This document shows positions 56,584-64,000 of a DNA stretch of 64,000 bases, piece after piece. A model generated the notes under the pieces. It ran no database searches. It worked only from the letters and a program-made list of their open reading frames with translations, and had not been told where the DNA came from. The position numbers and the translations under genes were made by a program. The first letter of the stretch is position 1, and each line of letters opens with the position of its first letter. Source of the stretch: Lytechinus variegatus (lineage: Eukaryota; Echinodermata; Echinoidea; Temnopleuroida; Toxopneustidae); assembly GCF_018143015.1 (NCBI RefSeq), contig NC_054753.1:31471292-31535291 (forward strand). Direction: 5' to 3'.

Positions 56584-57202
56584 TTAAAAGCTGCCGAAAG
56601 ATAGATATAGAAGACTGATAAATAGATATATAGAGACAAGATAGACAGATATATAGATAGATAGATAGAAATAGAGAGAGAGGTGGATAGATAGATAGAA
56701 AGAGAGAGAAAGAGGGAGAGATGGATGGATAGATAGATAAATAGAGAGAGGGGGAGAGACAGAGAGGTCGATATATAGAGGGAGAGGGGGAGAGAGAGAA
56801 AGAGAGAGAGAGAAGGATAGATAGATCTAGATAGAGAGAGAGAGAGAGGGAGAGATGTTGTAGATAGAAATATGGACGGACAAAGAGAAAGAGAGAAAAA
56901 AGACAGACAGAATGATGCTAGAGAGGGAGAGAGATAGAGAATTTGAAAGACAGATAGATGTTAGATAGATAGAAAGATAAAGAATGAGAGAGACAGAGAA
57001 GATATGCAAATTAACAGATAGATAGATACATAGATAGATAGATAGATAGATAGAGAGAAATAGCTAGAGAAAGACAGACAGATGGATAGATAGATGAAAG
57101 ATAGATAGATAAAGAGGGAGAGAGACAAAGAATGTTAACAAATCAACAGATAGATAAGTTTAAAAAATAGATAGAGAGAATAAGAGAAAGACAGACAGAT
57201 GG

Positions 57203-57233
<31 letters not shown>

Positions 57234-57490
57234 TATTAAATAGATAATTAAAGAATGAGAGAGACAGAGAAGATTATTAACAAATTAACAGATAGATCGA
57301 TAGATACTCTAGTTAAAAAATAGATAAATAGATAGAGAGAAATAGAGAAAGACAGACAGACAGATGGATGGATAGATAGAGAATTTGAGATAGATAAATG
57401 TTAGATAAAGAATGAGAGAGACAGAGAAGATTATTAGATAGATAGATAGATACTGCAGTTACATAGATATAGAATTTGAGAGAGAGAAAG
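56584..57490. repeat. GATA/GAGA microsatellite tract
   Basis: About 0.9 kb of interspersed GATA, GACA and GAGA repeats with short variants such as GAAAGACAGACAGATGGATA recurring, indicating higher-order duplication. ORFs here are low-complexity shadows. Confidence 0.9.
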
Positions 57491-57586
57491 ACAGACATCA
57501 GCAAATCGGCAAGGCAAATGATCAAGGCAAACATTCGTATTGAACCTGGAAAGTATAAGCTCAGTTGCATTTGCAAGTACGGTATG

Positions 57587-57847
57587 TTATGCGGATAACT
57601 TCGGTGCGGACTTTGGATCGCGCGCCCAGCTGATAATGTAAACAAACGTAGACTTAGACTCTTCACTAGTCGCTTTTTGGCTACTTTTCCGGAAAATGCC
57701 TTCGCCAGGGTGTAAAACGGAAACAGGCACCCCGGCCGTGCGGGAGGTTGACCGTGATAGAGAGCCGTCGACGATCGACAGCGCATGGATAGAACTTGAT
57801 GACTGAGGGTCACGATATGAACGAGCATTGATACTGGAAAGTGCCAT
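57587..57847 (-). CDS. Possible N-terminal coding exon on the minus strand
   Basis: An ATG on the minus strand at 57847 (context GATATGG, favourable G at -3 and +4) opens an 86-codon frame beginning MALSSINARSYRDPQ, Ser/Arg-rich, with GVPVSVLHPGEGIFRKSSQK in the middle. The DNA is clearly more GC- and CpG-rich than its flanks, which is unusual in this window and typical of a promoter-proximal first exon. No clear donor was found before the TAA at 57587, and I recognise no family. An overlapping minus frame (57828-57313) is longer but runs into the GATA tract. Could be a real unknown gene running left, or chance. Confidence 0.3.
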   Translation of the reverse strand: MALSSINARSYRDPQSSSSIHALSIVDGSLSRSTSRTAGVPVSVLHPGEGIFRKSSQKATSEESKSTFVYIISWARDPKSAPKLSA

Positions 57848-58063
57848 ATCGAACGCGCAATTAAAACAAAAAATGAAATTAGTTAGCAAAAAACACATTT
57901 ATTACAAAGATCTGCTCAGAATCGATATAAGAAAGCAAAAAAAACTTAGAACTTACTCATGATATGATATATCATGGAAAAATCACACCAATTCTTTTTT
58001 ACATCACTAAAATCAAGAATATTTTTACTCGTCCGACCGTCCGGAATTATGATATAATTTGTC

Positions 58064-59727
58064 CACTGGCGTAAATCCCGGGGGGATGGGGGGATATATC
58101 CCCCCACTTTTCGAGGAGGGGGGATGGCCTGTACAAACATCCCCCCACTTTTTACGAAAGAAATGAAAAAAAAATCACAAGAGATAGTTGCTTTTTTGAT
58201 AAAAATTCTTCCTAAAAGGCACCGCTTAACAAATAAAACAATTTTATTGAATCATAAAATGCAAATAAAGAGCCAGTTCACCATTCCCAAACGAAATACT
58301 TATGTCCTTATTATAACATTGAAGAGAAACCCTCGTTTCTTCCAATTCATCAATGTTGGGGTCTTTGGGAAGGGATTAAGATGGAAAGTCAATTTTTTTA
58401 TGTAATCTCTAATAAAACCATTGAACCATCATGGGGTAAGAAAAATAATAATATTGGAGGGGTATTTGCCATATGGACATACAGTGGCGTAACTACGGGG
58501 GGCACATACCCCCCCCTCTCCATCGGCTGACCCCAAAAAAGGGGAAAAGGAGAAAAGAGGGAGAAAGGAAGAGAAACGTAGTGGGAAAGAAGAAAATATT
58601 ATTCATTATAATGTTATATTATATTATAATTATGTTATGTTACATTACATATAAAAAACATTTTTATCATAACTTTATGAAACACAATTTGCCCAGGGCC
58701 TACGTCTTCATTGTTCCTGGTGCTCGCATTGTCTGTTTAACGAGATAGGCCGATATAATCCTGAAGTACTAAAACATTCCGTTTTCAAGTCATTATAAAC
58801 CAAATATATTTCCTAGCACTTGAGTTATCATTATTTTATGTAGTGACATATGCTTCTTTTACATGACTCAAAAAGTGATTGCCCCATGTTAAGGTCTTCG
58901 TATATATGAAACATTTCCTGTCCGTGATTACGTTCGCATTAGTGGATTGGTGAGATATGTCTGCTCTTCATGAATTCCTAAAATCAGTCCTTAAAATGTT
59001 CCTTCTGATGATCTGAATATCAAAAAAATTCAGCTCGCGCTTCGGGCTCGCATCATTTGGTTAATGAAATACCTATATGGCCCTAGTTAATTCCTACAAA
59101 GAAACCTTAGAATGCTCCACTTCAGGTCTAAATTGTCTAAATTTTCAGCACGCGCTTCGCGCTCGCAATATTAGATTAGTGAGATGCGTATGATAATCAT
59201 GATTGCAATGACTACAAAAAGTGTTTCATGTGTTCAGATGTAATTCTAATAAAATCAGCAAGCGCTTTGCACTCGCATTAGATGACTATGGTGAGATATG
59301 CATACTCTTAATGGATTCCTAAAATATATTCCTTATAATCTCGCTGTTTGGGGTCAAAATATGCGAAATTTTCATTTAGCAAGACAGGTACCTATCGTGA
59401 TTATAATGTCCCTTTTTAGGTGTGAATTTAAAAAAAATTCAGCTCGAGCTTCGCGCTCGCATTATTTGATCAGTGAGATACATATCCGTTTAATGACATT
59501 GTCCTTAAAATTTCTAATTTAGGTCAGTATAACTGTCAAATGAGCGCCCTTCGCGCGCTCACTCAGTGATTCAAAAATTTTGCTGGTGCCCCAACAATGC
59601 CGTGACCCACGGTACACCACTGTGGACATATCAATGACAATTCCTTGCATATCTAAATACATGATTGCAAAAAATGCCAAAATATTTTAGCCATCCCCCC
59701 ACCCATCAACACGGATTTACGCCAGTG
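58064..59727. mobile_element. Inverted-repeat element, outer
   Basis: Ends CACTGGCGTAAATCCCGGGG and the inverse ...CGGATTTACGCCAGTG, with ATATATCCCCCCACTTTT-like subterminal sequence. It is split by a complete second element at 58482-59622. Confidence 0.75.
58482..59622. mobile_element. hAT-like element nested inside the outer element
   Basis: Termini CAGTGGCGTAACTACGGGG and a degenerate inverse ...CCGTGACCCACGGTACACCACTG are flanked by an exact 8-bp duplication TGGACATA (58474-58481 and 59623-59630), the hAT-type size. The interior holds several copies of the CAGCTCGCGCTTCG(C/G)GCTCGCAT module. No transposase. Confidence 0.8.
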
Positions 59728-60500
59728 AATTTGTCACGCACGAATATAATTGTTTTTCGCGGAGGGGTATGCGGCAAGTGCGAGGCAAAGAAAACGATTG
59801 AAAAATATCAAATGATTTCATCATATTCATAATTTTCAGAATATTTGGAATAGCAAGTGATAATTTTTATTGATTGTATTTCCTCTAGTTGTCATTTTTA
59901 AAGCACTGAAATAAAGGTGTCCGGCAATATGATACACTGCCATATGATGGCAAAATTTCGACTTTCTTAATCTCCCGTTCTGTATCATCTAATCAAATAC
60001 AATGCTCTCTTTCTTTAACTTTTTATTCAATAGTACCACCCACCTTTTGGCGCAGTCACATTTCCCCTACAGCGGCTGTACGGCGAATAAAACACAGACG
60101 CTTTAACAGTATTTGTACAGCTTGTGGTTATAATAAAAACATAGGGAAAATGTGAATGGGGCATTATTCATTAGCGTTATGCATTAGAAAGCTCAATTAT
60201 GTAATCGATGTAATACATGGTTGCCCAAATATGATATGGCTGAAAATTATCGAAGCCTTCACCCCATTCCTTTAACTCCCATATTTCAAATTGTTAGGCC
60301 TAAATTAATTACCCGGAATTACTTGAATATTTGACACTTTAATATTGCAAATGAGAATGAAAATGAAATATTCGACTAGCGTTTGAATTCATCACTTTCT
60401 GTTGCTTTTGTTGAGTCGATTTTCCACTTGAAGCGAAACCAGCGCCCCTTTGTGTTTATGATGTCAAGTTTAGAGTGGGTGAAATCAGTCAACCCTTCTT
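59728..60500. other. AT-rich intergenic DNA
   Basis: No coding or element signal recognised. Confidence 0.4.
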
Positions 60501-60672
60501 GCATAAATAACCGCGAAAAATACTACAGAAAACATTATCGGATCAGGAACTAAACCAGTCATCATACCTCGTCGCCTTATTAATTTCAAAGAAGTTTGGA
60601 CTTTTTCTTCAAATCCATTTGTATTGCCAGCGCAGAAAGAGATTAATGGAAAAGGAGATGGATTCTTCATCG
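60501..60672 (+). CDS. Candidate promoter and first coding exon of a second BRICHOS-like gene (partial)
   Basis: A TATA-like CATAAATA at about 60502-60509 lies 140 bp before an ATG at 60646. It opens MEKEMDSSS and meets a TCG|GTAATA donor at 60673 in phase 0. The layout and the peptide resemble the BRICHOS gene's first exon (MSSSEKIMDSE, TATA 130 bp upstream, phase 0 donor). No membrane exon was found downstream before the window ends, so any gene would continue beyond 64000. The similarity is short and may be chance. Confidence 0.3.
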
Positions 60673-60739
60673 GTAATATCGAATTTCTCTTTTATTATTA
60701 TTTATTATTATTATTGTTATTATCATTTGTTTGGCGTCA

Positions 60740-60985
60740 CCTGTGCCTGGGAGGCGAAAAGCGAACTGAATCGCTATGACCCGCAAGTCTTTCCTCCCGA
60801 TATAACTGATTTGGGGGTAATGCAGGTGGACCATTTCACCAGGGTTTCCCCCTACTCTTATACGAATAGTGCAGTGGGTTCCTAACGTGCAAAGGTGGTG
60901 ACTGTCCTCTACACGGGGCCTCCATTTAACGTCCTATCCGAGGGACGGTGTGTTTTCCATTGTAACATAGCCTGCATCTATGAAA
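60740..60985. repeat. Dispersed repeat fragment
   Basis: CCCCCTACTCTTATACGAAT, GCAGTGGGTTCCTAACGTGC and AACGTCCTATCCGAGGGACG are landmarks of a repeat I recall as widespread in marine invertebrates. A related piece (TTAAGGTCCTCTCCGA) is at the window's right edge (63975-64000). Confidence 0.4.
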
Positions 60986-61637
60986 CATGGGAGACACGTT
61001 TACACACAACGCACTGGCTTCAGTCATCCGTCATTCATTGCAGAATCACTGTTGCTTTGATGTCGTTTTTCTCAAAATTCGTTGATAGAAATTGATTGAA
61101 GTAAATTTGATTTCTTTTTTTGGTTCCAATGTTTCTAACATACAAAAATAATCGTGTTTGTTTATTTCTTTATCATTCGTGAAATTTTCATTCAGATACT
61201 CATGACTTTAGTATTTTTCTTGTTTCTGATATAATCATAGATATTTTCTAAACATATTTTTTAACCGTATTTGAAAAGGGTAGCTCATAATTGAGAGTAT
61301 AAACAATTCATGTGAAATTCAGGACATGGGTGCGATTCCCTGCTGAGTTACGTAACTTTCTATCTTCTATAGACAGTTACGTAAGTAGGAAAAGGGTACG
61401 ATGAAGATAATTAGTTGGACTTGGAATTAATATTTCAAATGTAGAATCTGTTGTAGGTATATTAAATGGGGTATCAATCTCATTTCTTGTCTCCTTGTTA
61501 TTATACGCCTAAAAAGAAGAGGATATTACGTATATATGTTAGTTTTTGTAGGAGAAGAATATAGGGTGCAGTATAGATCACTTTTCTTGAATACATAAGA
61601 AATAACATCCGGAAGTTACCTAACGGATTGAGGAAAT
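60986..61637. other. AT-rich DNA without recognised feature
   Basis: Contains a short inverted pair GAGTTACGTAACT / AGTTACGTAAGT near 61344-61393; otherwise nothing. Confidence 0.35.
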
Positions 61638-61832
61638 ATGAACAAGATAAAGGTCATTATCAGGAAGCCAATGAGAGATGGGGTGGCTCAGATCACAAGG
61701 AAGCCACATCCCGTGGTGAATGAAGGGGGTTCGGTATTAGGGTTGGTAGAGGATATCTGCCAGAGGAAATACATGGAGGAATTAGATCATAAGGAAGCCA
61801 CATCCCTTGGCATACGAAGGAGGTTGGGTTAG
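61638..61832 (+). other. Unrecognised 64-codon ORF with an internal duplication
   Basis: MNKIKVIIRKPMRDGVAQIT opens a frame to 61832. GATCACAAGGAAGCCACATC (61691) recurs as GATCATAAGGAAGCCACATC (61787), about 96 bp apart in the same frame. No family recognised; it may be the edge of a repeat. Confidence 0.2.
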
Positions 61833-62024
61833 TCGGTTACACTTCGTAATTCCGAAGGTTCTTTATTCCGAAAGCTCGTCATTCCGATAATGACACGTAA
61901 ATTGCCTATACCTCGATGTTCGTTAATCCGAAAACGAACTATGGTTCGTTAATCCGAACATTTGTGGCGTTAATCCGAAACACCGTTACTGTTCAATTGT
62001 TATGAGGATGGGAAGGCAAGGGTG

Positions 62025-62900
62025 GCCGAACGAATTTTCGTTTGGGGGCAAAGCCAAAAATGAAACTCATACGCCAAAATGGGCACTTTGGTGATATTTT
62101 CAACTTCAACGTGAAGTCATTGTGTGTTTATAGTAATTAAGTAGAGAAAAGCATTTTTTAGGCGACTTCTGATTATCAAAAGATGTATATTTAGGCATTA
62201 TTTTTTCGCGAGAGAGTATAATGAGCGAGTGGTTTGGTAAAAAAATTCAAAGCTGAAGTCAATTATTTTTAAATGGCATTATTGCGAGGTATGTGAATCA
62301 CAAGCTAAAACTTTAGGTCATTTCAATAAGAAATGAAAACAAAATCTGAGCAGGTTTCTGCTGTCATCAAAAAGATGTGCATCTAACTAAAGAATAAACA
62401 CGAGCTTAAATATACTGACCAGAAAATGAACCTGTTAAGGACTGCATTTAGTGACCTCTTTAGGATACATATTTCACCAATCGAATAATTGAGAGTGCGA
62501 AGCACGAACTGAAAATTTGTAATATTCCAGCCTGAAAACTAATCTAAAATGTATACTTTAAAAAGAGTATTTCATTTTGAAAAAGGGCACATTTCATTTC
62601 GAAAAAAGGGCACTTTTTCCTACGAGGATGTTTTTTTTTTTTTTTGGGGGGGGTGGGCACTCACCCCCCCGTTCCACCACCCCTTGTTTCAACAATTAAA
62701 CAATGCGAGTACGATTTAACTTTGCATTCCGACCTAAAATTGACATTCTGAGCAGTTTTCGTAATCACGAACGGGATAAGTAAATAAGTAACAATTGATT
62801 CGAGCGCGACGCGCGAGCGGAAAATAAAAAGAGATTTCAGACCTGAGAAAGGGTTACTCTATTAATGTCTTGTGAATCATGAAAAAGATGGGTAATTGGC
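62025..62900 (-). repeat. Module-bearing repeat inside the fold-back element
   Basis: On the minus strand it shows the same theme as the hAT-like elements: GAGTGCGAAGCACGAACTGA and CGAGCGCGACGCGCGAGCGG are inverse-orientation versions of the CAGCTCGCGCTTCGCGCTCG module, spaced with GTGAAATATGTATCC-like sequence. Ends near GTTTGGGGGCAAAGCC and a poly-G/poly-C tract at 62646-62670. Confidence 0.55.
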
Positions 62901-63461
62901 TATACACATACACACACACATAGGCCTACTGTTCGGTGGATACGAATTGAAATGCATTCCATTTTTAAATTCCACAAGGATTATAATAAAAAAAAGAACA
63001 TTAAATGTTAAACTGTTATCATTTTTATCGTCATTAACATTGTCAACACTAGGTAACGATCAATAAAATTTTATTAACATTCATATTCTTTTACCATTTT
63101 TAATTATGATCATCGTTTGGATTATTATGTTCATCATTAGTATTATTTTCATTTTTATTACCAGCAGATGCTGTTATTATTTATTAAAAATGACAACCCC
63201 TCCAATACAAATCCTATTATCTGGACGTTAATCTCACGCGACCAACACACTTAACCCCCTGTATCATTAAACCATTTGCTTAGGCAGCAATTGCTCAGAT
63301 AAAATCGAAATGAAGCCTATGCTTGATACGGGCACCTATTCCTAATTCAATGCATGCTTTGGCCACAACTATTATTGCATAATATCGTGTTTTCTAGTAA
63401 TAACAACACCGTTTTTGTTACCAAAATGAATTAATTTCATTTTCTGAAATACGAACCTTAT

Positions 63462-63832
63462 CTAATTTTCGGATTAACGAACCTTATTTCGTTTTTTTGG
63501 ATTAACGAACCTTCGGAATAACGAACCTCATTTCGTTTTCGGATTGACGAACCTTCGGAATTACGAACCTCATTTCGTTTTCGGACTGACGAACCTTCGG
63601 AATTATGAACCTTATTTCGTTTTCGGACTGACGAACCTTCGGAATTATCAATCTCATTTCGTTTTCGGACTGACGAACCTTCGGAATAATGAACCTCATT
63701 TCGTTTTCGGACTAACGAACCTTCGGAATTACGAACCTTATATCGTTTTCGGATTAAGGAACCTTCGGAATTACGAACCTTCGGAATATCCGAACCTTCG
63801 GAATAACGAAGCTTCGGAATTACGAATGTAGG
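63462..63832. repeat. 42-bp tandem array (right arm of the fold-back element)
   Basis: About eight units of TTCGGAATTACGAACCTCAT + TTCGTTTTCGGACTGACGAACC with point variants; the period of exactly 14 codons gives open frames on both strands (e.g. PKVRQSENE repeats), which are not genes. Confidence 0.9.
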
Positions 63833-64000
63833 CGGGGTTAATCCATACAGTGTTGCTGCTATAAATGGCAGTCATGAACAACATCTCATGTCATGTCATA
63901 TGTCATGTCATGTCATACCGAGGTTTTACCTGACTGATTAGAAAGCACGAATGCCTGTGAGCAAGCAACCAGGGGACCGACGGCTTAAGGTCCTCTCCGA
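63833..64000. other. Window edge
   Basis: A CATGTCATGT tandem repeat at about 63886-63915 and the start of a dispersed repeat (GGACCGACGGCTTAAGGTCC) that continues past the window. Confidence 0.4.

Larger units (their letters stand above)
61848..63832. mobile_element. Fold-back (TU/FB-like) element with tandem-repeat arms
   Basis: The left arm (about 61848-61990) carries TTCGTAATTCCGAAGG and GTTCGTTAATCCGAA repeats. The right arm (about 63460-63832) carries the inverse as a 42-bp tandem array (CGAACCTTCGGAATTACGAA, then TTTCGTTTTCGGACTGA). The outermost ends, ACTTCGTAATTCCGAAG and CTTCGGAATTACGAATGT, are inverse. The arms are unequal in length. The interior contains an unrelated repeat at 62025-62900 and AT-rich sequence. 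Confidence 0.7.

Noticed and set aside
57313-57828. 171-codon minus ORF overlapping the candidate first exon
   Set aside because: Half of it is the Leu/Ser-rich shadow of the GATA tract; the 86-codon frame has better start context and composition.
63502-63831. Overlapping ORFs with PKVRQSENE-type repeats
   Set aside because: The 42-bp tandem unit is a multiple of three, so both strands stay open by chance.
61848-63832. CRISPR-like array of regular repeats
   Set aside because: The repeats are contiguous with no unique spacers, the genome is eukaryotic, and an inverse copy lies at the other end.

Overview
This is a AT-rich, repeat-dense eukaryotic window with spliced genes, non-LTR retrotransposon fragments, SINEs and many nested fold-back/MITE elements. 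Protein similarity recognised from memory (a PRDM2/RIZ orthologue) and the repeat style (long poly-G tracts, fold-back elements with tandemly repeated arms, short palindromic MITEs) suggest a marine deuterostome, most likely an echinoderm such as a sea urchin. That taxonomic call is inference.

Layout. 1-18.4 kb: no secure coding exon. It holds two weak candidate 5' exons near 1.4-2.2 kb, a 5'-truncated antisense LINE (3.2-5.1 kb), a G-rich minisatellite (5.8-6.3 kb), three copies of one inverted-repeat element family, a tRNA-type SINE, a CR1-like LINE 3' end, a piggyBac-like MITE and a 7SL-like SINE inside a fold-back element. 18.5-28.9 kb: a five-exon PRDM2 orthologue on the + strand. A short first coding exon is followed by exons carrying the PR/SET domain and a single 4.6-kb terminal exon with about ten zinc fingers; a fourth copy of the inverted-repeat family lies in intron 4. 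28.9-43.3 kb: 3' flank and repeats (hairpin, dispersed repeat with a DR1 motif, LINE remnants, mariner-like palindromes, three-level nesting, a near-identical 808-bp tandem duplication).

43.7-50.4 kb: a second + strand gene, modelled here from five phase-0 exons with a CCAAT/TATA promoter. It encodes a 233-residue type II membrane protein with a BRICHOS domain. It ends in a short beta-prone peptide with two cysteines behind a basic triplet, the layout of BRICHOS pro-proteins that release a C-terminal peptide. This is the most interesting object in the window. A similar TATA/ATG/phase-0 first exon occurs at 60.5-60.7 kb and may start a paralogue continuing past the window. A CpG-rich minus-strand ORF at 57.6-57.85 kb may be the first exon of another gene.

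50.4-64 kb is otherwise repeat territory: palindromic MITEs, a cluster of ACGT palindromes, a 0.9-kb GATA/GAGA tract, nested hAT-like elements, and a 2-kb fold-back element whose right arm is a 42-bp tandem array. All splice models come from reading phase, splice signals and family resemblance only; no transcript data were available.
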